DNA of 10,149 nucleotides, taken from positions 1 to 10,149 of the forward strand of contig CAYRZF010000079.1 of the NCBI GenBank assembly GCA_964428805.1, given 5' to 3'. Below are positions 1 to 6,576 of this stretch, one piece after another (position 1 is the stretch's first letter; each line of letters begins with the position of its first letter). Below the pieces are notes generated by a model. That model searched no databases, was not told the origin of the DNA, and saw only the letters and a program-made list of their open reading frames with translations. The position numbers were made by a program, and so were the translations under genes. Source of the DNA: CAYRZF01 sp964428805 (lineage in GTDB: Bacteria; Methylomirabilota; Methylomirabilia; Rokubacteriales; CSP1-6).

Positions 1-663
1 CTTGCGCGGCATCTGGGCGTAGTGGGGGACCTTGATGTTCCGGTCCCAGTTCCCTCCGATGCCCGCCGGCCCCGGCCCATAGGAGTGGCCGAGATCGGTC
101 ACATGGTCCTTGTAGATCTCCGCGTGGCAGGCGGCGCAGACCTTCTCCGACACCCGCCCCTTGACCTGGGTGATCTCCGTGTGGTTGGTGCCGTGGCAGA
201 TGGCGCAGGAGTTGGCCTCGGGGGTGGTCTTGGGGACCCGCGGATTCTGGCGCCCCGGCTTGAACATGGCCGAAGACTCGTACTGCGCGACCAGAACCGG
301 GTTGGCTTTCCTGTGGCATTCGATGCAGGAGGCGGCGGTCCGTTCGCCCTTCGGAGCCTCAGTCAGCTTGTCGCGGGGGGTGGTGAGGGTCTTGAGGTAA
401 GCGTGGATCTTCTGGAGCTGCTCGTCCGCCACGTTGGAAGCCGGGAAGGGGGGCATCTGGCCCCGGGGCGTGCGCACCTGTTGCCTCAACTGCTCAAAGG
501 ACAACGGGGTGTTGGCCAGGTCCGGCCCGGCGCCGCCGTGGGCGCCCACCCCGTGGCAGCCGATGCACCCTTTCTGGATGAAGAGCCTCTCGCCTTCATC
601 GGCTGCCCATGCATGCGCCGCCAGCATGAGGAGCCCCACTAATCCACCCAGCAGCGCTCGCAT
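1..663 (-). CDS. Secreted multiheme cytochrome c: monoheme domain plus HAO-like multiheme region (3' end outside window)
   Basis: Reading leftward from ATG at 661-663, 221 codons stay open to the window edge, so the C-terminus is missing. A GGGAGGAAG ribosome site lies a few bases before the start. Residues 1-20 form a signal peptide ending AHAWA. Residues about 21-92 are a class-I cytochrome c domain, with CIGCH (C33, C36, H37) and a likely distal Met in RGQMPPF (M70). Three more heme sites follow: CIECH (113-117), CAICH (143-147) and CAACH (166-170). The second part (SCIECH, then a Val/Glu-rich helix, then CHGTNH and CAACH) has the spacing of hydroxylamine-oxidoreductase-like octaheme cytochromes. 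More heme motifs are expected beyond the edge. It is transcribed divergently from the other genes and shares the 664-918 region with the regulator locus. Substrate (hydroxylamine, nitrite, other) cannot be told because the catalytic part is not visible. Cytochrome identity is secure; the HAO-like assignment is moderate. Confidence 0.85.
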   Translation of the reverse strand, partial: MRALLGGLVGLLMLAAHAWAADEGERLFIQKGCIGCHGVGAHGGAGPDLANTPLSFEQLRQQVRTPRGQMPPFPASNVADEQLQKIHAYLKTLTTPRDKLTEAPKGERTAASCIECHRKANPVLVAQYESSAMFKPGRQNPRVPKTTPEANSCAICHGTNHTEITQVKGRVSEKVCAACHAEIYKDHVTDLGHSYGPGPAGIGGNWDRNIKVPHYAQMPRK

Positions 664-776
664 GGCTTCCTCCCGGTTGGAGGCGGCCCCACTTTCACCG
701 AAGTCGCCCGCCTTGTCAACGGGGTCCCGGGTGCGCGCCTCGAAACAGGGGAAGTGAGGCGGTGCCACCCCAAGTA

Positions 777-790
777 GGGCATCCGTGCCC
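777..790 (+). other. Short hairpin, left copy
   Basis: GGGCA-TCCG-TGCCC forms a five-pair stem with a four-base loop. The equivalent position in the right repeat (9736-9749) reads GGGCG-TTCG-TGCCC, which keeps pairing through a G-U wobble. Retained pairing despite sequence change hints at a structured leader, but the stem is short and no U-run follows it. It may be chance in GC-rich DNA. Confidence 0.3.
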
Positions 791-818
791 CGCTTCTCCT
801 CCCGGTCCCCGGGCTAGG

Positions 819-836
819 TCTCTGAATAATCGGAGA
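819..836 (+). other. Imperfect inverted repeat, left copy
   Basis: TCTCTGA-ATAA-TCGGAGA pairs over seven bases with one G-T wobble. At the equivalent place the right repeat has the shorter TCCG-ACTAAA-CGGA (9781-9794). An inverted repeat in both leaders at the same place could be an operator or an RNA hairpin. Sequence support is weak. Confidence 0.3.
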
Positions 837-877
837 TTCCCACGCCCCCCACTCCGGCATTCGACTTGCTGGTGCCT

Positions 878-891
878 TTGAATCAGGTCAA
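878..891. promoter_or_regulatory. Candidate FNR/CRP-family binding site, left copy
   Basis: TTGA-ATCAGG-TCAA has the exact TTGA-N6-TCAA half-sites of the FNR consensus (TTGAT-N4-ATCAA), although the inner T and A of the consensus are not kept. The same 14 bases occur at 9839-9852. The centre lies about 34 bases before the regulator ATG at 919. That is too close for classic activation from -41.5, so repression of the regulator or control of the divergent cytochrome gene is more plausible. No FNR-family protein is encoded in the window. Confidence 0.4.
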
Positions 892-918
892 GCCGAGCGA
901 GCCTCGCGGGAGGGTCGA

Positions 919-1187
919 ATGGACCTGAATGGCCTGATCAGCAAAGGCGCGGGAGGTGGTGGGCCGCCCCTGTTGCGACGTCTCCGTGGGCAGCGACCCA
1001 GCGGGCAATCGCCTCTGCTACCGGGCTGCCACGTGCAATCGCTAGTGAAGATGGGGGAGCCGATCCAGCACTTCGAGATGGCGACCCGCACCAAGGCTGG
1101 CAAGCCCGTCTGGATCGACGTGAGCATCCTGGTGGTCCCGGGCTCCCGGAACGGGCTCCAGAGCACCGTCCACTTCTTCCGCCACGC
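919..1187 (+). pseudogene. Decayed copy of the PAS-domain regulator (N-terminal part)
   Basis: The first 26 bases match the intact copy at 9884 with one change, and a GGGAGGG ribosome site is kept. An 83-base deletion then removes the PAS core. It shifts the frame, so the segment to about 1028 reads as nonsense (Gly/Pro/Arg-rich). A single-base deletion near 1023 restores the frame, and the sequence again reads as the regulator (GCHVQSLVKM, then GKPVWIDVSI, then STVHFF). Regulator homology stops around 1186 and the frame ends at TGA 1234-1236. With the sensor core gone and the C-terminal output region absent, this cannot make a working regulator. A 105-residue open frame remains, but I judge it to be a relic. 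Confidence 0.8.
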
Positions 1188-1306
1188 CGGACATCCGGGC
1201 GGCCGAAACCGAAGGCCTCGTGTTGGCGGTTCTTGAGAAACCGATGGCCGTCGGAGTGCTGGAGGAGGCCGTGAACTCGGCCCTCTCCCGGAAAGCGGTG
1301 CCGTGA
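1188..1306 (+). pseudogene. Remnant of a response-regulator receiver domain (C-terminal end)
   Basis: In the frame ending at TGA 1304-1306, the sequence from 1190 translates as DIRAAETEGL followed by VLAVLEKPMAVGVLEEAVNS. The hydrophobic run, Lys-Pro and amphipathic last helix match the end of CheY-like receiver domains (beta5 with the conserved Lys-Pro, then alpha5). The phospho-acceptor Asp and the first two thirds of the domain are missing. The remnant is joined out of frame to the PAS relic. Its stop overlaps the start of the pentaheme cytochrome by four bases (GTGA), so a full response regulator probably once sat directly upstream and was translationally coupled to it. The family call rests on about 38 residues. 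Confidence 0.55.
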
Positions 1307-1869
1307 AGGTCATCGTCGGCCTCGGCGTCTTGGCGGTGGTGCTCCTGGCCTGGGGCGGCTGGGGGATCCTGGTGGAGCCTGCGGTCAGACAGCCCATCGA
1401 GTTCCCCCACAAGGCCCACCTTGAGCTGAAGGATCCGAAGTTCGAGTGTACGACCTGCCACGACCGGGCCGACAAGGGCCCCGTGGCGGGTCGGCCCTCG
1501 ACCAAGAAGTGCCTCTCCTGTCATTCGCAAGCCGCGGCCAAGAGCCCCGAGGAGAAGAAGCTCCAGGCGTTCGGCGAAAAGGGCGGGGAGATCCCCTGGA
1601 AGCGCGTCTGGCGGTTGCCCTCTCACGTGTTCTTTTCCCACCGGACCCACGTGGCGGTGGCGAAGGTGAAGTGCCAGACCTGCCACGGGCCGATGGAGAC
1701 CCTGAGCCGTCCGCCGGCGCGCGCCCTCAAGAAGCTCACGATGAATGACTGCATTGGCTGTCACGAGCAGTGGGAGTGGCCCAAGGAGACCAAGGAGAAG
1801 CACGCGGAGCCGATCAAGGTGGCGGCGGTGCGGCGGATCTCCACCGACTGCAACGCCTGCCATAAGTAA
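1303..1869 (+). CDS. Membrane-anchored pentaheme cytochrome c (QrcA/ActA-like)
   Basis: 188 residues. GTG start with a weak GGAAAG site just upstream; an upstream ATG is not available in frame. Residues 3-20 are one hydrophobic helix, probably an uncleaved anchor, placing the rest in the periplasm. Five CXXCH motifs are present: CTTCH (49-53), CLSCH (70-74), CQTCH (124-128), CIGCH (150-154) and CNACH (183-187), the last one residue from the C-terminus. FPHKAH (35-39) and FFSHRTH (111-116) supply His residues typical of distal ligands in class III/c7-type cytochromes. The PSHVFFSHRTH pattern before a CHG heme is shared with ActA of alternative complex III, and the place as first gene before Mo, FeS and NrfD subunits matches QrcA of the menaquinone reductase. 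It likely passes electrons between the complex and soluble periplasmic cytochromes. Confidence 0.9.
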   Translation: MKVIVGLGVLAVVLLAWGGWGILVEPAVRQPIEFPHKAHLELKDPKFECTTCHDRADKGPVAGRPSTKKCLSCHSQAAAKSPEEKKLQAFGEKGGEIPWKRVWRLPSHVFFSHRTHVAVAKVKCQTCHGPMETLSRPPARALKKLTMNDCIGCHEQWEWPKETKEKHAEPIKVAAVRRISTDCNACHK

Positions 1870-1878
1870 GGTGAGACG

Positions 1879-4293
1879 ATGAGAGTGACGAGGCGTGGAT
1901 TCCTTCAGGTGGTGGGCGGGACGGCCGGGGGCGCCGCCCTGGTCCGGGGCCAACTGGCCAAGGCCGAGCAGGCGGGCGAGGATCTCGACAGGTGGGCCAC
2001 GCCTGAGGAGGTCTTGGTCCCCTCCATCTGCCAGCAGTGCCCCGGCGGGTGCGGGCTGCTCGTCCGGACCCTCGACGGCCAGGTCGCGGGGATCTCGGGC
2101 AATCCGCTCCACCCCATCAACCGGGGCGCGCTCTGTCCGAAGGCATTCGGCGGGCTCCAGCTCCTGTACGATCCGAATCGCCTGAAGGGGCCGATGGCGC
2201 GCGACGGCGAGCGCGGGCGGTTTCGCCCCATCGGGTGGGATGAAGCCCTGAGAATGCTGACAACCCGCCTGGCAGACCTCAGGGCCAAGGGCCTCTCCCA
2301 CACCGTTGCCATCCTGGGGGGACAGTACCGCGGCTATCGGGACACGCTCTGGAGACGCTTCGCCGAGGCCTACGGGAGTCCCAACTACAGTCGGGTCCGC
2401 TGCCTCCCCCCCGAGAAGCCCGCGCTCGCTCACCAACTCATGCAGGGTGTGAGGGCTCCCCTGGGCTACGACCTCGGGGAAGCCCAGTTCGTTCTCTCCT
2501 TCGGGGTCGGCCTCCTGGAGGCCTGGCTCGGGCCGGTCCATGCCTCCCAGGCGTTCGCTCGGCTTCGTCGCAGTGGGGAACGTCCCCGCGGCAGGTTCGT
2601 GCATGTGGATCCGAGACGCTCGCCGACGGCGGTCAAGGCGGACCGGTGGGTCCCCATCGTGCCGGGGACCGACGGGATCCTGGCTCTCGGCATCGCGAAC
2701 GCCATGATCCGCGAGGGGCTCTACGACCAGGGGTTCGTGGACAATCACGCCTTCGGCTTCGAGGACTGGACGGATGGCGCCGGCCGGCGTCTGACGGGCT
2801 TCAAGAATCTGGTCCTCAAGGAGTACGGGCTTCTCACCGTCTCTCAAGCCACCGGTGTTCCCGTGAAGACCGTTCTCCAGATCGCCCGGGACCTGGGAAC
2901 AATCAAGCCCGCCCTGGTTCTCGGCGAGCGCGGGCCCGCCTACGGCCCTGACGACCTCCACACCCGGATGGCGATCCACAGCCTCAACGCTCTTGTCGGG
3001 AACGTCGGCGTCCGGGGCGGGCTCCTGATCCAGGGGGAGCTGCCTCTGGCCCCCCTCCCCCCGGTTCAACAAGACGAGTTGGCCAAACGAGGCGGCGCGC
3101 ACCCTCGCCTAGACGGAGCCGGCCAGGGAGAGTATCTCCTCGCCTCCGATGTCCCTCAGGCTCTCCCTGAGCGAATTCTGAAGGGGCAATCGTCCCCCAT
3201 TAACGCCCTCTTTCTCTTCGCCACCAACCCCCTGGCGAATCACCCTGCGAAAGAGGTGTTCGCCGAAGCGATGAGACGAATCCCCTTCGTCGTCAGCTTC
3301 TCTCCGTTCCTGGACGAGTCGAGCAGCATGGCTGACCTGATCCTCCCCGACCACACCTACCTCGAGCGGTGGCAGGACGACCAGGTCACCCACCTGGCCG
3401 GCTTCACCTGCTTCAGCCTGGCCCGGCCGGCCGCCACGCCGCTCCATCAGACCCGCAATACCGCCGACGTGGTTCTCCAGATCGCGAGGGCGCTCGGAGG
3501 AAGCGTGCGGGAGAGCTTTCCGTGGGAGAAGTACGACGACCTCCTCTATGAGGGCGCCCGGGGGCTCTACGACGCCGGGCGCGGCTACGTGGTCTCCGCC
3601 CACGCCGAGGAGTCGCTCCGAAAGATCCTGGAGCGCCAGGGGTACTGGACTTCGGAGTTCGAGTCCTACGACGACTTCTGGGAGGCGCTCGGCAAGCGTG
3701 GGGCATGGTGGGACCCCACGGGGCTGCCGGTCAGTCGGAAGGCGCTCCTCAGTACGCCGTCGGGGAAATTCGAGTTCTACGCCACCGGTCTCAAGCGGCT
3801 GGTGGACGAGGCCGTGAAACGGGAAGGGAAGGGGGATGTCTTCGTGCGCGCCCTCGGAGGGCGGGACCGGGGCGATCTGCTTTACCTTCCCGCCGTCGCG
3901 ATCCCTCCCGCTCGCGAGGCGGGAGGGTTCCCCCTTCGCCTCAATACGTACCGCCTGATGAGCCGCCCCACGGGAGGCGGGAGGAACCAGCCCTGGCTCC
4001 TCGAGCAGCCGGCGGTCCACGTCCGGGCGTCCTGGGAAGGGTGGGTGGAGATCCATCCGAAGACGGCGGCCGCGCTGGGGGTGAAAGACGGGGACCAGGT
4101 CTTGGTGGAATCGGCCAAGGGGCGGATCAGACTCAAGGCCAAACTGTATGCCGGCACCCTTCCCGATGTGGTCCACATCCCCCTCTTCGGCGGAGAGGGA
4201 CCCAACCCCAACGACCTCATCGCCAACGAGGCCGATCCGTTCCGGGGCTTCGGCCTCCTCAATACCACCAAGGTCAGGGTCCGGAAGGCGTGA
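1879..4293 (+). CDS. Tat-exported molybdopterin oxidoreductase subunit (DMSO reductase superfamily, QrcB/PsrA-like)
   Basis: 804 residues, normal for the family. ATG nine bases after the previous stop, preceded by AAGGTGAG. The N-terminus has a twin-arginine signal (TRRGFLQ, 4-10, then a Gly/Ala-rich stretch), so the folded protein is exported. C51-x2-C54-x3-C58-x27-C86 is the proximal [4Fe-4S] site. C175 in SRVRCLPPEK falls where Cys-type members carry the Mo ligand, suggesting that bis-MGD/Mo binding may be kept. Residues about 195-400 show the FdhG-like core (LSFG, PRRSPTAVKAD, PGTDGILALGI, LNALVGNVG). The C-terminal third, from about 680, is the MGD-binding barrel (LRLNTYR, VHIPLFGGEGPNPNDL). 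The order cytochrome, this subunit, FeS, NrfD matches qrcABCD. In Qrc this subunit is thought to be non-catalytic, whereas in Psr-like enzymes it reduces sulfur compounds. Which applies here is open. Confidence 0.9.
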   Translation: MRVTRRGFLQVVGGTAGGAALVRGQLAKAEQAGEDLDRWATPEEVLVPSICQQCPGGCGLLVRTLDGQVAGISGNPLHPINRGALCPKAFGGLQLLYDPNRLKGPMARDGERGRFRPIGWDEALRMLTTRLADLRAKGLSHTVAILGGQYRGYRDTLWRRFAEAYGSPNYSRVRCLPPEKPALAHQLMQGVRAPLGYDLGEAQFVLSFGVGLLEAWLGPVHASQAFARLRRSGERPRGRFVHVDPRRSPTAVKADRWVPIVPGTDGILALGIANAMIREGLYDQGFVDNHAFGFEDWTDGAGRRLTGFKNLVLKEYGLLTVSQATGVPVKTVLQIARDLGTIKPALVLGERGPAYGPDDLHTRMAIHSLNALVGNVGVRGGLLIQGELPLAPLPPVQQDELAKRGGAHPRLDGAGQGEYLLASDVPQALPERILKGQSSPINALFLFATNPLANHPAKEVFAEAMRRIPFVVSFSPFLDESSSMADLILPDHTYLERWQDDQVTHLAGFTCFSLARPAATPLHQTRNTADVVLQIARALGGSVRESFPWEKYDDLLYEGARGLYDAGRGYVVSAHAEESLRKILERQGYWTSEFESYDDFWEALGKRGAWWDPTGLPVSRKALLSTPSGKFEFYATGLKRLVDEAVKREGKGDVFVRALGGRDRGDLLYLPAVAIPPAREAGGFPLRLNTYRLMSRPTGGGRNQPWLLEQPAVHVRASWEGWVEIHPKTAAALGVKDGDQVLVESAKGRIRLKAKLYAGTLPDVVHIPLFGGEGPNPNDLIANEADPFRGFGLLNTTKVRVRKA

Positions 4294-4294
4294 C

Positions 4295-4975
4295 ATGGCG
4301 CGCTGGGGCATGGTGATCGATCTCGACCGCTGCACCGGCTGCCAGGCCTGTGTGATGGCCTGCAAGGCGGAGAACAACGTGCCGGCCGTCGGGGCGAAGG
4401 AGGCCGTCCGGGGACGGATCATCAGCTGGATGCAGGTCCTCACCGAGGAGGGGGAACATCCCGGGGAGGTGAAACGCTTCCTGCCGCGGCCGTGCCTTCA
4501 GTGCGACGACCCGCCCTGCACCAAGGTTTGCCCCGTCTACGCCACGTATCTGAACCCCGAGGGGATCGTCACCCAGATCTACGCCCGCTGCATCGGCTGC
4601 CGGTTCTGCATGGCCGCCTGCCCGTACAACGCGAAGTACTTCAACTGGCGCCTCTACCAGCGGGAGGCCCCCGGTCAGAACCCGGACGTCTCCGTCCGTC
4701 CCAAGGGCGTCGTCGAGAAGTGCACCTTCTGCCACCACCGGCTCCAGAAGGCCCGCGAGCGCGCCCTCGCCGAACAACGGGAGATGTCCCTGGGGGAGTA
4801 CGTCCCCGCTTGCGCCGAGGCCTGCCCGGCGCGCGCCATCGTCTTCGGCGACCTCTCCGATCCAGGCAGCGAGGTGTCGCAACTCGCTCGGAGCCCCCGG
4901 GCCTTCAGGCTCCAGGAGGAGCTGGGAACCAAGCCGAAGGTGATCTACCTCACCGAAGGAGAAGGCCGTGGCTGA
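4295..4975 (+). CDS. Four [4Fe-4S] ferredoxin-like electron-transfer subunit (QrcC/NrfC/PsrB-like)
   Basis: 226 residues. ATG one base after the Mo-subunit stop (TGACATG); the frame is open further upstream, but that part overlaps the Mo gene and the protein family starts at MARWGMVIDL. Sixteen cysteines fall in the usual four groups: C13/C16/C19/C23, C67/C70/C75/C79, C99/C102/C105/C109 and C143/C146/C173/C177. These bind four cubane clusters linking the molybdopterin subunit to the membrane quinone site. There is no signal peptide, as usual for this family, whose members are co-exported with the Tat-tagged catalytic subunit. Family assignment is firm; the exact complex is inferred from the neighbours. 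Confidence 0.95.
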   Translation: MARWGMVIDLDRCTGCQACVMACKAENNVPAVGAKEAVRGRIISWMQVLTEEGEHPGEVKRFLPRPCLQCDDPPCTKVCPVYATYLNPEGIVTQIYARCIGCRFCMAACPYNAKYFNWRLYQREAPGQNPDVSVRPKGVVEKCTFCHHRLQKARERALAEQREMSLGEYVPACAEACPARAIVFGDLSDPGSEVSQLARSPRAFRLQEELGTKPKVIYLTEGEGRG

Positions 4976-6323
4976 GCGCGCCGACACGCGCGACGCGGTC
5001 CTCCTGGCTCCCATCGAGCGAACGGGGCCGGGTTTTTATTGGAGCGCCGGAGTGCTCTCGCTGCTCATTCTCTGGGGGGCCATCGCCTACTGGACCCAGC
5101 TCGAAGAGGGGCTGGGTGTCACGGGGCTCCATCAGCCGGTCTCCTGGGGGTTCTACGTGACGAACTTCGTCTTCTTCATCGGGATCAGCCACGCCGGGAC
5201 GCTGATCTCCGCCATCCTCCGCCTTTCCAGGGCCGAATGGCGGCGGCCGGTCACCCGGATGGCGGAGGTCATCACGGTGATGGTGCTCTTCATCGGCGCC
5301 GGTCAGATCCTGGTGGACCTGGGGCGGCCCGACCGGATGATGAACATCCTCTGGTACGGCCGCTACCAATCCCCCCTCCTCTGGGACGCCACCAGCATCG
5401 GCGCCTACCTGACGGCCAGCATGGTCTATCTGTACATCCCGATGATCCCCGACATCGCGATCCTCAGGGACCGCCTCGAAAAGCGGAAGCTCCTCTACAC
5501 GATCCTGGCCCTGGGCTGGACGGGGAGCGACCGCCAGCAGCGGGTGCTCAACCGGGCCATCGCCATCATGGCGGTCCTGGTCATCCCCATCGCCGTGTCG
5601 GTTCACTCGGTGGTCTCCTTCGTCTTCTCTATGACGCTCCAGCCCATGTGGCACTCGACCATCTTCGGCCCCTACTTCGTGGTGGGGGCCATCTTCTCGG
5701 GGATCGCGGCCCTCATCGTGGCCATGCTCGTCTTCCGAAAGGCGTACCGGCTGGAAGGCTACCTCAAGCCGATCCACTTCCGCTATCTGGGGCAGCTCCT
5801 CCTGGTCATGTCGCTCCTCTGGTTCTACTTCACCTTTGCCGAGTACCTGACCGGGTATTACGGGAGCGCGCCGGAGGAGATGAAGGTCTTCTGGGCCAAG
5901 TGGAGCGGTCCCTTCTGGCCGTTCTTCTGGGGGATGGTCCTGACCAACTTCATCATCCCGGTCCTGCTGCTCGTCAGGCTCGGCCGCCGCACCATCGGCA
6001 AGGTCCTCATCGCCTCCCTGTCGGTGTTGGTGGGGATGTGGCTGGAGCGCTTCATCATCGTCGTCCCGACGCTGTCGAACCCGCGGCTCCCGTTCGGGGA
6101 AGGGATCTACTGGCCGACCTGGGTGGAATGGGGGGAGACGGCGGGGAGCTTCGCCCTCTTCGCCCTCTTCTACCTTCTCTTCACCAAGCTCTTCCCCGTC
6201 ATCTCCATCTGGGAGATCCGGGAGGGGCGGGAGGTGGGGCTCAAGGAGGTGGAGGAGCGGCTCCTGACCTACCTCCCGGACACGGTCGAGCCGGAAATCG
6301 CACGGACCGAGCGCAGGTCGTGA
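4968..6323 (+). CDS. NrfD-family quinone-interacting membrane subunit (QrcD/ActC-like)
   Basis: 451 residues. GTG at 4968, overlapping the previous gene by eight bases and preceded by GAAGGAGAAGG. About ten hydrophobic helices are visible (roughly 22-42, 61-85, 97-117, 140-160, 196-219, 232-256, 273-296, 314-338, 342-366, 389-411), the number found in ActC-type rather than eight-helix PsrC proteins. Motifs typical of the ActC/QrcD branch include GISHAGTLISAILRL (72-86), SVHSVVS (211-217) and PMWHSTIFGPYF followed by VVGAIFSG (226-245). H75 and H213 are candidates for the quinone/proton path by analogy with that family. No metal-binding heme motif is seen, as expected. It should exchange electrons between membrane quinol and the FeS subunit at the periplasmic side. 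The polar tail (416-451) is charged and of unknown use. Confidence 0.93.
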   Translation: MAERADTRDAVLLAPIERTGPGFYWSAGVLSLLILWGAIAYWTQLEEGLGVTGLHQPVSWGFYVTNFVFFIGISHAGTLISAILRLSRAEWRRPVTRMAEVITVMVLFIGAGQILVDLGRPDRMMNILWYGRYQSPLLWDATSIGAYLTASMVYLYIPMIPDIAILRDRLEKRKLLYTILALGWTGSDRQQRVLNRAIAIMAVLVIPIAVSVHSVVSFVFSMTLQPMWHSTIFGPYFVVGAIFSGIAALIVAMLVFRKAYRLEGYLKPIHFRYLGQLLLVMSLLWFYFTFAEYLTGYYGSAPEEMKVFWAKWSGPFWPFFWGMVLTNFIIPVLLLVRLGRRTIGKVLIASLSVLVGMWLERFIIVVPTLSNPRLPFGEGIYWPTWVEWGETAGSFALFALFYLLFTKLFPVISIWEIREGREVGLKEVEERLLTYLPDTVEPEIARTERRS

Positions 6324-6324
6324 C

Positions 6325-6576
6325 ATGAGCCGCCTCTCTTCAGCGCCTGATCGAATCGTGAGAACGGTTCAGTGGGCGATGGCGGGAGCGGCGGTCCTCT
6401 TCATCGGGGGGATCGTCGCGTGGATCAGCCACCTGATCCGCACCGCGTGGCGGCTCAAGGACGTCCCTTCCGCCTCCATCGGGATCTCGCTGGTGGCGAT
6501 CCCCGTGTTCCTGACGCTCCTCGGGGTGATTCTCTACGTCTTCGTGGGGCTCCTGGGAGATCGGAGCGAGCGATGA
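6325..6576 (+). CDS. Small two-helix membrane protein of the complex
   Basis: 83 residues. ATG one base after the NrfD stop, the same TGACATG junction as between the Mo and FeS genes. Its own stop overlaps the next start as ATGA. Two hydrophobic segments (about 17-38 and 50-76) are separated by a basic loop (RTAWRLKDV). I do not recognise a named family and see no Cys, heme or metal motifs. Position suggests an accessory or assembly subunit packing against NrfD, in the place where alternative complex III operons carry small membrane subunits; this is inference from context. The tight coupling on both sides supports a real gene. Confidence 0.8.
   Translation: MSRLSSAPDRIVRTVQWAMAGAAVLFIGGIVAWISHLIRTAWRLKDVPSASIGISLVAIPVFLTLLGVILYVFVGLLGDRSER

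Larger units (their letters stand above)
664..918. promoter_or_regulatory. Divergent intergenic/regulatory region
   Basis: These 255 bases lie between the minus-strand cytochrome start (663) and the regulator remnant start (919). I see no open reading frame with coding character. From about 752 onward the region matches the sequence in front of the second regulator copy (from about 9713). It contains two short hairpins (777-790 and 819-836), a strongly conserved block (845-896) and an FNR-type palindrome (878-891). I could not find a convincing -35/-10 or sigma-54 promoter on either strand. Promoters for the divergent cytochrome gene must lie here or very close, by elimination. Confidence 0.6.
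752..1100 (+). repeat. Direct repeat, left copy (leader plus regulator 5' part)
   Basis: This stretch aligns with 9713-10149 in the same orientation. The match covers the non-coding leader, the start of the PAS regulator gene and the part after an 83-base gap. Bases 845-896 match 9806-9857 at 51 of 52 positions (only 871 differs). The coding part from 963 to 1100 matches 10011-10149 at about 82% with one single-base gap. The homology is cut by the right window edge, so its true extent is unknown. The pair brackets the entire respiratory module. Confidence 0.9.

Noticed and set aside
22..642. Plus-strand open frame (206 codons)
   Set aside because: Antisense to the left-edge cytochrome, whose heme motifs and signal peptide prove the minus strand is coding.
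861..885. Sigma-54 promoter near the conserved TGGTGCC
   Set aside because: It does not give the GG-N10-GC spacing with a proper TTGC -12 element.
1042..3102. Long minus-strand open frame (686 codons)
   Set aside because: It lies antisense to the pentaheme cytochrome and Mo-subunit genes, and its translation is Arg/Gly/Pro/Leu-rich without domains: a shadow typical of high-GC coding DNA.
1879..4293. Nitrate reductase (NapA/NarG)
   Set aside because: Neighbouring NrfD and FeS subunits and the motif context fit the Psr/Qrc group better; no nitrate-specific partners are present.
3109..4443. Minus-strand open frame (444 codons)
   Set aside because: Antisense to the Mo-subunit gene, low-complexity translation, no motifs.
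1303..6323. Canonical alternative complex III
   Set aside because: Mo-like and FeS parts are separate genes, and ActD, ActE and a second NrfD subunit are not seen; only partial resemblance is claimed.
4950..6326. Minus-strand open frame (458 codons)
   Set aside because: Antisense to the NrfD gene; the Asp/His/Glu-rich translation is the complement of a membrane protein, not a real product.
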